Of a DNA stretch of 64,000 nucleotides, positions 11,157 to 23,326 are shown piece after piece. The DNA comes from Dasyornis broadbenti (Eukaryota; Chordata; Aves; Passeriformes; Dasyornithidae), in contig VZRN01006386.1 of assembly GCA_013397935.1 (NCBI GenBank), positions 2,389,655 through 2,453,654 of the forward strand. The letters are read 5' to 3'. The notes under the pieces are model-generated. The model was not told the DNA's origin, did not search any database, and saw only the letters and a list, made by a program, of their open reading frames with translations. The first letter of the stretch is position 1, and each line of letters begins with the position of its first letter. The translations under genes were made by a program, and so were the position numbers.

Positions 11157-14100
11157 AAATCAAATAAAATGTCCTCTTTTCATAAAGGAGGCTCAAGGCT
11201 GCTGTTATGACTGGTGCTGATCTGAGTTTAAACCTACACTTTCCCAGCAGAGACCAGTAACCTCCACTCAAGTTGTCATCTTGTTCATTTAGGTAAGGAG
11301 GGGAGAAAAGCCGCCTTCTCCTTGTACACTTGTCCTCTTTAACAATGGAGGGAAGGAAACAGAATTTCTGCTGCTCTTTTCTCTCCAATCTCAGTGTTGC
11401 ACACCCCATGGAATGAGTGAGATCCACGGGCATTTTTAGTGACCAGGGCAGGGCAGTAGGACTTGAGCTTGGTACAGCCTGGTCCACAAGCTGTGCTTCT
11501 GAACAAGTCTTGTGAGCAGCATGGATCCATCTCAGGATTGCGGCTCCATCCCTGCAAACACTTTACATCACATTAAGCACATTGTACAAGCATTTGTTTG
11601 CCAGTTCAGAGGCTGAAACGATATGTCTTTATTCCAGAGATTTTCTTTCCCCCACAGCTCACTAAAGCTATTACATTAGAATATGGAGAAAAGAAAAGAA
11701 ACACAGGACATTTTCAAGATTGTATTTTTTTATGTGTCCCCCCCATTAAGTAGGTATTGCTATCAGTGCAGTCAATCTAATTTTGCTACCCACATCACGG
11801 CCACATAAAAAAGTAGGATTTTATATTAGCACTTTTTGGATAGGATTATGCTGTCATAAACAGGCTCAGCAGGAGTTTCAGCTAGGGCTTGATGTGCACT
11901 AAAATGCTTGAAATGTCTACTTGTTTCCTTACATGGGAGGTTGGTCCCAGCTTTCGTGGACCTGCGAGATCAGCTGATAACAACTACATGTCCCCTGCTT
12001 TATGCTCTGCTTTTTAACTTGCTCATCACTAACTTTAAGCACAAACCAGAAGGTTCAATAGAATCACTGGGATAGGACAGGTAACATCTGTGAACAATTA
12101 TATGTGGACTGAAAAACACCCCAAACACTGGTGCTTTACATGCAACTCAGCTAACTTTATTACTCAAATTACTCAATATTCAAGTAATATTATGTAAAGT
12201 AGCCTATATTTAAAGAAAAAAAACAAATTAATCCCCTTTCCTTGTTTTAGTAATATCTTAATAAAGTTTTTAACACTGGTAAAGGGAGAGTTATTTTGTT
12301 TTCATGCTGACCACCTCTCCTTGTTGGTACCATGTCCTTTCGCTCCTCCTGCAAAAAGAAGGAGAACCAGCCACTGGGCTTTACCTGCTCAGCCACACGG
12401 GATTGTGCTGCTCACCACTACAGGCTGTGGGAACATCTGCAGACATCTGGTAGATGTACCCGTTCTGTCTGTCTGGTCTAATCTTTCACCAGACATTTCA
12501 GATCCATTTTTTCATAGCACCCTGTAAAAGATTTGCATAATTAAAAGGGGAGTGGAGCTTCCAAAGGGACAGATGCCTACCTTTCTTGCCTCCTGCTGGC
12601 AGCAGCATTAGCTGACAAAACGTTAAACAGAAGTCCCAAAGTCCTTTTAAAACCTCCTGCTTGGTTTTGTCGTGTTGCTGTTGTAGTGTGGGGTGCAATA
12701 TTCCTCTGGATGTCTGCAGGAGCTTTGCTTTTAACGTCAGTTGTAGCCTAAGAGCTGGGATTTTTTCCAAGGCGTTTCACACTTTCTTTTGAGGTTGGGG
12801 CCAAAGTTTAGATGTTTCAATATCCAGCATACAAGCCCCCAACCCCTTCCCTGAAGCTGGCCTGCAGGCTACTAATTCAATAGGAGACATGGCCTAAGTA
12901 ATCCATGTTAATGATGTGCCTATTTAAACCATGTTGCCTGATAGGAGATGTCTGGTATCTATTAACCCGAGTACCAATTACACTCAGAAGATGGGAAAAA
13001 GGCTACTTTTCAAGAACACAGGCTGTAAAAGATGCACAGAAATGGATGTGTTAGTGTGATTTTCTTCATCTCTGTTTCCAAAAGGGGAAAACCGGAGTGT
13101 GCTTGGCAAATTTTAGGCACCGGACATGAAAGAGTGGCTACTGTAAACAAGGTAATAGAAGCTATGTCATCCCTCCCCATCGCCTCAATGTGCAGCCCTT
13201 TATTTATGTTTCCTGGGAATAGAGGTCTCTTGTTCTTGGTGTGGAGAAAAACCTGGTTTTGAAAAAGCCAAGGGGCCAGATCCCCAGGAAGGTGGCGAGT
13301 GGAGTAGTCCTGTACACCTCCCTGGAGCGAGATCTACCCGTCTCAGCAGAAGCTGCGCCCAGTTATCTACAACATGGAGCCAAGGGGTGCGGAAGGTGAA
13401 AAAAAGGGGTGTTACTGCTGAGCCTTTTTCATCGGTTTTGTTTATGTGGAAAGTTTGTTACTCCTTTTCTAGCTAAGCTAATAAGACTTGGGAAGATGGC
13501 CTTGAGCGCACACAAAGCTCCTGCAGCCAGCAGCAAGCCGTAATCAGTGGATGGCTGCGTAGCGTTGTGGTCAGAGATCCAAATATTCCCTTCGCTTGGA
13601 ATGCAACTTCCCTTGTTTCCTCTGAGAGCAATGTCTGCACCCAGCCTTCTCCCCTCTCTTCTGGCACTGCTGAGATGAAGCTCTTGGTGGCTCTTATAGA
13701 AGAAAAGAGGGGGCCTGCCCTACAGGGCTGAGGTCTATTATTTTTCTTAAAGAACGAGGAATTTGGGGGTGACACAATATTATTTCAAGTTTGGCTGTAT
13801 TTAAACTCTCAGCTTCTTCACGGTTTGTTACCTGGTGTATGTTAGCAGGTTGCCATGGACTTCAGAGTGGCGATGTTGACACACACCTTCTGAGAAAATT
13901 AACCCAATTTCACTGAAAATTCCCATTTTTGCATGACTTCAGGCATAACATTCCATGATCAGCATTCATTTGCTTGGTATGATGACACTTCAGATATGCT
14001 AAAATAAGCCTGGATCCTGCAATAATAAGATTGGTCTGGATCACTGGGAAGGAGAAAGAGGCTGATTACTGGGGGAGAAGTTTTTTCAAGTAAAAGTTGT

Positions 14101-14218
14101 CTCAATAGCAATGAAAAGAGTTGAATTGAGCTTCCCATTTCCCCCTCTTTTTTTTTTATTTTTCATCACTAGGGGCATATTGCATGAAGTCCCTATTGAG
14201 GTTAGATAGGCTGAGCCT

Positions 14219-14226
14219 ATTTGCAT
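14219..14226 (+). promoter_or_regulatory. Octamer (POU-factor) motif ATTTGCAT
   Basis: A perfect ATTTGCAT octamer lies in unique, repeat-free sequence between 14160 and 14460. POU proteins bind this motif. One 8-mer is expected by chance about once or twice per strand in 64 kb, so it has meaning only if the surrounding segment proves conserved. Confidence 0.25.
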
Positions 14227-14854
14227 ATTTGGAAGATATCTCCTTTAGAGGAGTACAGTGAATACCTCTTGCTTTTCATATTTAAGTTCTAAATATAAAT
14301 GCAGTCTAGAAGGATTTTGTCTGTAGAACTCTCCTAACCGCTTGCTTTCTCACTAACTAGACTCCTTAATGGTGTGATTTTCTATGCTAGGGAGGTTCTG
14401 ATTATAACATAGGCACAAATGTGCGTGTTGTGCACCCTTGTTAATTGAAAGGCTGAATATTTAATGCGCTGAGGGTGCACATCTATTTACTGAGCGCACA
14501 AGGAAGGCTGCGAACCCTGAGCACAAATATCCCATAGATATGCGGGCCAAGACCTGCATTTGCACTGTTTTGGGTAAAGACAAGAACTTCTGGACTGCTA
14601 GCACAATTTGGCATATCGGCCTGGCGCAGAGCAATGTGTGATTAAAAAACAATTCCGCAGTGTGGATCCATTTGAATACCAAGTTATTTTATAAAGCCTT
14701 CACTGTGTGTTTTGAATGCACATTTGCTGTTATGAATAACAGGAATTGTTTGGCTTGGCCTGCCTTTGTGCCGATGCCAGCTGGCACGGAGCGAAGCTGT
14801 GACACATGACACTACAGCTGTGTCCACATGTTTCTGCCTTGCAGTATCCACTTA

Positions 14855-14940
14855 TATAATTTACTTTTTTGATCCGCAGTCGAACTATTCAAGTGAGTAT
14901 AATTTGCTTTTTTGATCCAGAGTCGAACTATTTAAGTGAA
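14855..14940 (+). repeat. Tandem duplication of a 43-bp unit
   Basis: Copies at 14855-14897 and 14898-14940 are directly adjacent and differ at five positions by my count (38 of 43 identical). Each reads TATAATTT.CTTTTTTGATCC, then AGTCGAACTATT.AAGTGA. It is non-coding, and the unit has no close copy elsewhere in the window that I noticed. Confidence 0.95.
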
Positions 14941-15990
14941 CTCATCGAATTACACATACCAGCCACTTCTGTGAGAATACTTATTTTGTCATCTTCAGAA
15001 AAGTATATTCATTATTAGTCATTTGTGATAACACAGCAACTTTATTAAACCCATTCCAGTAAAAAATACATCCCTAATTGAACTTGAGTATTTATTCCAC
15101 TTGATACACATAATTGCAAGACAATAGCTCTGTATTTAATTAAATGAGCCATTAAAAGAGTAACTAATGATGACCTTACTGTAACTGATAGACGAGACCA
15201 TGCTTATGTTTCCCTGTGCATCATTGGGTTGTTTTTATTTTCCATCACGGTTGGATTTGCAATTGGGAAACAGTAACCTGCTACGTCCAAGTTAGTAATT
15301 TTCAGTCATTTAGATTTTCAGGCTGTTACAGGAATTCTTCTTATGTGATACTTTATTTAAGATTGGTAAACTCGGAAAACAGAGCTGAAATTGAACTTGA
15401 CCTAAACTGAACGTAGTATGCTGAAACTCTTGTTGAAGAAAACTCGCTAGCTCATTATATAAACAACAACTTTTTTCAGCTTGCTGGTAAAGCAGAAATA
15501 ACATGGCAGTAATACAGACAACATTTTCATGTAAGCCTATTTTATTTTATTTACCTCTTCAATCAGAGTGAAATAGGAGAGGGCATGGATTTAGCTTTTT
15601 CCCCTCCGAATTTAAGAAATAGTACCCAAGCGTTTTATTCCCAGCGCACATTGAACCCTGCTGCAGTACGTACTGCCTTGCCTTAATTCAGAGCAGCTTT
15701 GCAAATGTCAGGTCTCGTACAGACCAAAGTATCTGCCGTATGGTCCTGGTAGAGCAGCGCACTGTTACAGAGCCAGGGTCACAAGTTCACGGCAGAAATG
15801 ATTCATGTAGCCTGGAGGAGGGAGCCCGAATTCGACGCGTGAGACCTGAGAGGAGAGTGGGGGGTGATGCTGGTGGGTGCCCCCGTCCCAGGCTCTCCCC
15901 TTGCTGGCCCTTGTAGAAGGGGCAGAGAAGGCGTGGAGAGGGCAGCACCACATCTGATGTCCTGTGTGCATGTGGTGACCTGAGCCGTGA

Positions 15991-16062
15991 CATAGATATA
16001 CAGATATATATATTTCATTTTTATATATATTTAAATATATAAATACATATATATATACATGC
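15991..16062. repeat. TA-rich simple repeat
   Basis: ATATA runs are interrupted by TTTCATTTTT and similar breaks, and an ACATGCACACACC segment follows. It is self-complementary in places and so able to fold back. The minus strand gives a spurious Tyr/Ile-rich frame. Confidence 0.88.
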
Positions 16063-17017
16063 ACACACCTATAAATGCAAGGGAAAAGCTGACCTGAGTT
16101 TGAACAGAGAGAACTGTGGTGAGAGCTGAGACGTGCATGACAACTGAATATTAAATTTTGTTAGCACTTGGAGTTATTCAGCAGCAAAGAGCTTTAAAGA
16201 AACCAAAGCAATTCAGGTTTAACAGCAGCAACCAAAAAAAAAAAAAAAAAAAGAAAAAAGAGGAAAAGAGAGAGAAAGTGCAGAACTTTAAAAATCTGAG
16301 TGTTTTCTCAAGACACTCAGTAAGTATTATGTTCTTGGTCAATAACATTGCCTTTATAATCATATTGACAACGTGTGCAGAAATGTATGTGGCACGACAA
16401 ATTGCAATTTAATGTCTAATGACAATAAAACAGCCAGAGATCATTCAACTGAAACAAAATACCACTTTAATTAAGCATTGCACAGGATAGCTGTAACAAA
16501 TATGTTATTAACACATAAAGTACTCCGTTTCAGGTAAGGCTCACGCTATGAGAAAGCAAATTCAGAGCCGGGGCTGACAGTGCGTATTTCACTCATCCCA
16601 TTGTGCTGAGGTACGGCACCATGTATAATCAGATCCAGTTGCCCTTGAAGCCGAAAGGGAGCCTTTGCATTTTAATGGCTCATGAGTTACCACACGTATT
16701 GAATTTGAGGCAAGACTTGGAAGAATGTGCTCTTAGGCTTAATGACACAGTTGCATTTTGGATTTGGTCTCTTTCTTACAGAGAGGTGAACCTCAAAACA
16801 TTTGGCCATTTAATTTCCGGGGCTTTTCCCAACTCTGTGAATTTCTAGTGCCCACAGCATAAGCCTGAAAATCTCATGGACAGGCTTTCCCACGTGGGTT
16901 TTGGAGCCCAGTCAGCCTGGGAAGCAGAACTCAAGACCTTGCTTTTTTGTGAATTAGACAGCATTGGGGTACATGCTGTATAGACACTTGAGTGAGAGAA
17001 GATAGTGAAAGCCTGGA

Positions 17018-17085
17018 ATCATAGATCTGTGTAAGTGCAGAAAGGCATTGACAGAACTTTTTCCAAACCCCTAAAACATTTTTCT
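17018..17085 (-). mobile_element. Possible decayed CR1 3' tail
   Basis: The word GGAATCATAGATCTGTGTAA, followed by a spaced AAAGGCATT, a TCCAAACCCC and a CTAAAAC, keeps the skeleton of an antisense CR1 3' UTR. The similarity is patchy and has no coding support, so it may be chance. It is listed only as a weak candidate. Confidence 0.25.
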
Positions 17086-18910
17086 GATCTTTAAAATATT
17101 TCTTGTTTTTCTTGTTTCCTTCTTGTTTTCCTAAATATACTGATAAAACAAAGCTGAAATACAGTAAAAAAAACTGTTTGCCACTGTACTGTTACCAAGA
17201 CTTTTGATAGCCAGTTTCATCAGACAAACTTCAATTGGTGTTTGGTTTTTTTACAATGGATATAATTTAGAAATTTAATATTTTTTTTTTAAATCCATGT
17301 TTTACTGCAGTGTGGGAGAAATTACTGATATCAAGGTTTGGTAAGAGCCAGAGGGAAAAATCCACACTTCGTATCTTGTTCTTCAAGTTTTAAGTTAGGG
17401 AGGAACAAGTAAGCTGTATGTACAGCCTGTGAGAAACAACCCCAAAGTAATTAAGTTTGTATTTTTAGGTATTGGACAACTCCCTTATATTCATTTATAT
17501 GCAAAGCAAAAATGAAAGGTAGCTTGGTAACTCCGCAAAGATCATGAAATTCCCAGAGTGGCCAGCTCAGCAGGATGTCTTTTTCTTTCCTGACTCTGAG
17601 TTCAGCGTTTAAAACAATCAAGGTGAGAGTTACATTGTGTGAAACACATACAAGCGGATGTAGACATGTGCCACTTGCAAAGGGCTTCATCCCAATCCAG
17701 CTAAATAAATGCCACTGCTTGTGTTTTGAATCAAGCCCTCAAGGTGTTCTGTCATTCCTTCCTCAAGCTGTGCCGTTCCTGCCTGAAAGCTGTCTCTCTA
17801 AATAGCTGAGCGTCAGGTTTTCCTGTGGAAACAGAGTTGATGCATCTAATAAATAACAGCGTGTCATGTGGAACTCTTGCTTCTTCTCTGATGAAGTGCA
17901 TCAAAGAAAGTGAGCATTACTGTTTTCAATGTCCATTGCATCACGGTGCAGAAATTTTCAAGTGATGAAAGCACGGAATGATTTTTGCTGCAGCACTTCT
18001 AGATTCAGAGGAAAAATATGTCATTTGGCTGGTTGCATATGGGATATTGATGAAATGTTTTGTAGTCTCTTGTCTGTTTAGGAAGTCTTTGCAAAATGGA
18101 AGAGTTCTTCATCACCCTTTCTCTCTGGGTGTTGGTCCTCTCAGACCATGGAGAATCTGGCATAGCAAGAGTAATTTTATGCCAAATTTAAGAGTTATAA
18201 GGGAGTTGGTAAGGTCATCACTCCATGGTGATAAAAGCAGGAAGGAACTGTGGAAGACAATAGGTGAGGAGAAGGATATTGACTCCTTTTTTCGTCCTGT
18301 AGAATATTCCATCCATTTGATACAAGATGGGGGTTTCTTCCTAGTTTTTCTTCTTATACTAGCATTTAGTCCCAAACAAAAGGACATTTTAGGCATTTCT
18401 ACATCTTGTGAAACTCCATTTTCAACTGTTTCCTAATTTACTAATTGTCTTCACTCTTCGTGGAAACATCCCTTTCATCCATTGACAGCATCTGCCTAGG
18501 TAATTTTGTTTTTCCAGACAGAAGTTATGGATGCTGTTTTCATTTGTTTTTTTTTTTTTTTTTTTTTTCCTATCCCCTTAACAGGGACATAAATCTACCG
18601 TTTGTGCATACCTACCTAAGTGGCTTCTGAAAATGTTAACTACCATTCCCTTTTTAATCAAAATCATCATGTGGTACTGCAGGCGTGAACTCTTCAAGCG
18701 ACAGGCAAACGAGTTAGAGGGATTTGGTGAACCTTGCAATATTTGGGGAACCATAACTTGTAGTCATCTGACTTCATCTAAGCCAGATATGACCTATTAA
18801 TTTGGAAGGTGATTTTTCTTGCTGACAGAGTTTGAATTTTGAACCAAAATGAGGCTGGAAAGGAGTAAAAGATTGAGAACTTGCTAAGCTCCTGGTCATC
18901 CTTAAACTAT

Positions 18911-19200
18911 TCACAGAATGGATCAGATTGGAAGGGACCACAGTGGGACAACTGAATCAACCTCCCTCCTCAGACAGGGTCATCCCAGAGCACATGGCAC
19001 AGGAGTTTGTCCAGATGCTTCCGGAATATCTCCAGTGAGGGAGACTCCACGACTTCTCTGCGTGATCTGTTTCAGTGCATGGTCACTGCACAGTAAAAGA
19101 AGTTCTTCCTCATGTTCAGGTAGAACTTCCTGTGCATCAGTTTCTGCCTGTTTCTCTTGTCCTGTTGCTTGGCACCACCAAGCATAGCCTGGCTCCATCA
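18911..19200 (-). mobile_element. Truncated CR1 LINE 3' end, older copy
   Basis: This is a second antisense CR1 3' fragment. It starts at its 3' tail (TCACAGAATG at 18911) and runs to about 19200, where similarity fades. On the minus strand one frame reads LNMRKNFFYCAVTMH, then a stop where the family normally has tryptophan, then NRSRREVVESPSLEIFRKHL. That is the CR1 reverse-transcriptase C-terminus with an inactivating nonsense change. The family differs from the copy at 2366-2655: the 3' UTR is longer and lacks the same termination pattern. The broken frame and higher divergence point to an older insertion. Nothing nearby suggests it is transcribed or co-opted. Confidence 0.88.
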
Positions 19201-19763
19201 ACTATTAATGTCTCTGTGAAATGTGGACATTTTCTTTCTTGTCTTCTGCTCAAGCATCTTGTAGAGCTTATATAAATGTGTGTGTTTCTGGTGTAATGGC
19301 AGTAAGATCCACAGGGATGAACTTACAGTCACACAGCTTTACAGGAGTGACCAGAATGTCAAATTCAAGTTACATCCGACGTAGCTGGAGTTTGGAAGAT
19401 GTTCCACAATAGCTTTAGGAGAAACAAAGCTGTCTGACCGTAACAACTGGGGGAAATGTTTTTAAAATCAAGACATAGAAATTAAAAGGTAAGATTTAGT
19501 CACTGATGTTTAGTGTCCATCCCCAGGGCCAAGGCATTGGACTTGAATTTAAAGCAGCCTTGTGGGGCAAACAAATTTAGTCAAACGCTGGACAGAGAAG
19601 AAATGTGATGTTTGACCTTTGCTGTCTGAGAATCCTAGCACTAAGACAGTAGCCTAAAGGTTTGGGACATGACATGACAGTTATTTGCAAAATGATTAAT
19701 GTTTACAAAATTAGCATAAAGAAAAACAGACCTCCTTCTTCTCTTTTTTCCTCTCTCTCACTC

Positions 19764-19847
19764 TTTTTTTTTTTTTTTTTTGGGAGCTCTGCCTTTGAAA
19801 TTAGTGGTATTTAATAAAAAACCTAACATTTAAAAAAAAAAAAAAAA
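19764..19847. repeat. Poly-T and poly-A tracts in inverted arrangement
   Basis: A run of 18 T (19764-19781) and a run of 16 A (19832-19847) flank 50 bases of unique sequence. They could pair as a stem with a 50-base loop. A CT-rich lead-in precedes the T run. No TIR element can be recognised between them. Confidence 0.8.
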
Positions 19848-20319
19848 GGAAAACAAAGCTAAATTTGCTCTATTCCCTCCCTAAAATGCATTTACCATCC
19901 AAACAGAAGCTTTTGACAGAAGCTTTTCAATCAGCTCTACAGAAGGTTTTTGGAAATATTTGGAGGCGCATTGAGCAATTTCTCTGGACAGATTTGTTTG
20001 AAGGTATTGCAATTGATAGTTTAGGTGAGTGCTAAATAACCATGGCCTTCCCTTTTTTTAAATAAACAAGATACGATGTGTTTTCCAATTACACTTCTAG
20101 TGGCAGTGGTTACCATTTCAGGAGAACCATCTGCCAACTGTTACCATACTGTGGTATCTGAGGTCCCACACTTATTTCCTATTCTGAGGACAGAGCAGAC
20201 TGCGTTCTCTCTTAAACTTTGAAGCAAAAGTTGATTAATGTTGACTTTTTAATGGTAACCACTGTGATTTTTTTTATTCCTATAATTCATGGTATTATGC
20301 ATAATAATAATATGAATAT

Positions 20320-20408
20320 CACTGAATTATTTATAAACTTATGTTGGTAAATAATAATGAGGTAATAACAGTGAATTATTTCTATATTTATACCAGTAAA
20401 TAATGAGG
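20320..20408 (+). repeat. Imperfect AT-rich tandem duplication, period about 49
   Basis: CACTGAATTATTTATAAACT (from 20320) and CAGTGAATTATTTCTATATT (from 20369) both lead into GTAAATAATAATGAGG or GTAAATAATGAGG. The copies differ by several substitutions and a three-base deletion. An AATAATAAT run lies just upstream at 20301. Confidence 0.7.
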
Positions 20409-21364
20409 AAGAGAAATCATTTAGAGGAGGCTCAGTCTCTCGCTAGCCTACACCAATTAAAACATGTTTGCAAATGTATTTTCATGGCAAAAGCGCAGAG
20501 TTGCCTTGGGGGGATTTTAGATTCCAGAAAACATTTAGAGGTTAGAGTGTTCAAGCAAAGCCCCAGCACGCCGGTGTAGCAGCAGTTGCTGCCACTATCT
20601 TTGGATGTATAAATGGAAGTGAAAGAGAGGAGCTGCGTTTACTGGCACTTTGCATTGCTGAGACTCCTGCCAGGACACGCAGTTTGGGTTTCCACTTTCG
20701 AGGATGTTCAGGTGCGAAAGTGCAGCAAATAGCTGTAGGAAACCCCTGAAGGTGATAGAGATGAGAGACCTCCTCTATTCGCTGTTGCAGAAAAGAAATT
20801 GTTGCGTTGTTGCAGAAAGGTGGCTTGGCTTGAAGAAGCTCTCAAGGGAAGAAAGTACCAAGCAATGCAAAATTGTTTAATTTGGCGGATAAATGATGCA
20901 AACCAAAACTGGCATCAGGAAGCTGAAATGAGACAAATGTAAATTGGAAACGTAGGTGTTCCTGGAATAAATAACTGCTCAAGCAACCTACCAGTATGAG
21001 AGGTAGTTTTTTGTGCTTTCAAATTAGGACAGGAGGCTGTTATCAGTAATAGAAGAACAGCGGTAAATAAAAAGCCCTTAAACTCACCTGCCTGGAGTTT
21101 TCCACATAGAAAAGAGTCAGCTACATGTACCTAAACTAGCAGTGAGTAAACGCTGTTTTTCTGCACCTATCTGTAGCTGAGCATGTGATTTTGGCTGAAT
21201 GCAATTAGCAGAGTTTACTACAAGGGTAACTTCATCCGTGGCATTTCATAGCCTGTGATAAACAGTTCAGCCTGGATAAAGTTGTGTTTCCCCCAAACTG
21301 AAATTGCAGGGAGCTGTTGCGTGCAAGCAGTGTATGTTGTGGGAGGTGTGGAACATGGGATGGA

Positions 21365-21530
21365 GACCAGGAGGGTCTGGGATACATTTCCAGCCCTGCA
21401 ACCAACTGGCTGTCTTCAGGCTATCCTTCAGCTTTCCCACTTATAAAACTGGCATAACAGTATTTACCTTGTTAAGGAAGCATGTCATGATCTTCAGCTA
21501 AAGAGCGTTAAGGGCTATTACTATTTATTG
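21365..21530 (+). mobile_element. MIR/CORE-SINE-like fossil, sense
   Basis: The order of words matches a MIR-type SINE in sense orientation. An ACTGGCTGTCTTCAGG block is followed by a TTCAGCTTTCCCACTTATAA block, then AACTGGCATAACAGTATTTA, CCTTGTTAAGGAAGC, and a tail with AGAGCGTTAAGGGCTATTAC. In the family these correspond to the CORE region, the 'cctcatctgtaaaatggg' segment, and the 3' LINE-derived tail. The length fits a nearly full MIR body without a clear tRNA-like head. It is non-coding. Fossils of this family are often kept as enhancers in amniotes, but nothing here proves function. Confidence 0.7.
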
Positions 21531-23264
21531 TTGTGTTGCATTTTTGGCTATATTTGCTCAGATTTATTTCTTGGCACTTCTGCAGATACTCCTGGCTTCT
21601 GTTCTGAAAGATTTCACAAGTTGGTGGATGGGAGCTGATTTTCTTAGTCTCTGGTTCAAAAGAGGGGAGGGCCCCCTTTTGGACCAAAGAAGGTGAAAAA
21701 TGTGACTTTTTTGATGGTCATGTCCTGCCGTGAATCTCTTGGATATGAGGGGAAAGTCAAAGTTGCGAAATGGGCATCTCCTGGAAAGGAGAAACATTGA
21801 GGAATTGCTTCTTTTGCTTTTATAACTCAGTTCTGAGGGAATTTTTTTCCTTTAAAGCTGTTGTGTTACTTAAAATATGAATGAGATTGCTTCCTGTAAC
21901 TGTGGGAGATGCATTAGCTAGGAATGTCTGCCTGGGGTAGGACAGGAGTGGGTCAGGAGAAAGCGGTGATTGTTTGACCACCTGCCTGATTCAAGGTGCT
22001 CGGTTGAAACATACCTTTCCTCTGCGGGTGGCCTTTTTCCAAAGGCTTTGCAATGACTCAGAGGCACAAGCCCCACCGATTTCCAGTGTCGTGCAAAACA
22101 GGGCTGCAGGAGCTCGGTCTGCATCCTCCTCCCATTACCTAAGGCAGGTTCAGCCAACAGGGGACCCAGCAGAAATAACACCAGGAGGGACATCTTCTGT
22201 GCCGTGTGTCCCAGCATGTCAACTTGAAACACTGCCTGTGTGATGAAGAGTAGTGCCAGAACCCAGCTAGTTCGTGAGCAGCTGCCATGCCTGAAAAAGC
22301 AGATGAAGCTGTCGCCTAAAAACTGTCGGCTGCATTTTGAACTCTGTTACTGGAGCAAGCTTATTTTTGAAGAGAGAAAAATGAAACAAAAAAAGCATAA
22401 AATGGAGTAAGTCCTCTTGGAGAAACATCGGAGAAGCCAAGCTCCAGCTCTGAAAATTTTTCCCCACCACAGCTATCGTTCGCCAAGTCATAACCCATGC
22501 AAAAACCAAGAGAAGTTAAATGGTAGCAGGGCTATCGAGCATGGCTAGAACAAGGCCTTTGGAGAAGCAAAAGCAAATCCCCATGGGATTTCATACCTGC
22601 AGAGCTCATGGCCTTTTAGCCTTCATTAGCAGATACTGTCTGTTATTGGACAGTACCTCGTGCAGTTACTTGCAGGAATATTTAATCAAATAATCTACTC
22701 CTCTCCCAGGCGGCTCAGCCCACTGCAGTTTTATAGTTACCTACTTCAGCTGGAACAGTTCCTTTCAGCTGTAAAAGCAAATAGGCAACATGGAAAAAAG
22801 TCCCGTTTTATCAAAACAGACAGAACTATTCCAGCTGCTGATATTAAGGTAAAAATAGCAAGGTTAAATGTTAAACAACCTCTGAGTGGACTTTTATAAC
22901 TACAAAGAAAGCCAGACCAGTTGCTCTGAAACCGCTTTCCATTAAAAAAAAAAAAAAATCTTGTTTTACTTCTCAAAAGAAAATTTATTTTTCCCTGTTG
23001 CTGATTATTAAATACAGTGGAAAGTAGTTCCCTTGATAACAAATATATCAGTAACGTGTGGTGCTTCCTGCTCCAGCATCTTGTAACTCACAAAAGTTTC
23101 CATGGCCAGATTTGAATACTCAAAGTGCTAATAATGTCTGCTAGTCAGCCTTCCTACTGCTCAGAAAATTTCACTCCTGTGGCTTTTTTGGCTTGTTTTG
23201 AGAAATCGCTGTAGAGGTTAGTGAACTTTTCAATGTGTTGGTATTTAAACTGTGGTCAGACAGT

Positions 23265-23326
23265 GAAGGGGGAAAAAAAAGGAAAAAGAAAAAAAGGAAA
23301 AAAAAATAAGAAAGAGAAGAAAAAAG
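23265..23326 (+). repeat. Homopurine tract
   Basis: Every base from 23265 to 23326 is A or G except a single T at 23307. It is mostly A-runs separated by GG or G. There is no attached element, so slippage growth is the simplest origin. Confidence 0.9.

Larger units (their letters stand above)
9816..14854. other. Non-coding unique DNA
   Basis: It contains the TTTG-rich repeat at 11085-11156 and the octamer at 14219-14226. The rest is unique sequence with no gene, RNA or mobile element that I can support. Confidence 0.65.
14941..18910. other. Non-coding DNA with simple repeats
   Basis: It holds the TA-rich repeat at 15991-16062, 19 A at 16234-16252, the doubtful CR1 tail at 17018-17085 and 22 T at 18547-18568. 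The 152-codon plus frame at 17978-18436 shows no known domain and is overlapped by a 94-codon minus frame. Confidence 0.65.
19201..21364. other. Non-coding AT-rich DNA
   Basis: Apart from the poly-T/poly-A pair and the 49-bp-period duplication listed separately, this is unique sequence with no gene signal. Confidence 0.65.
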
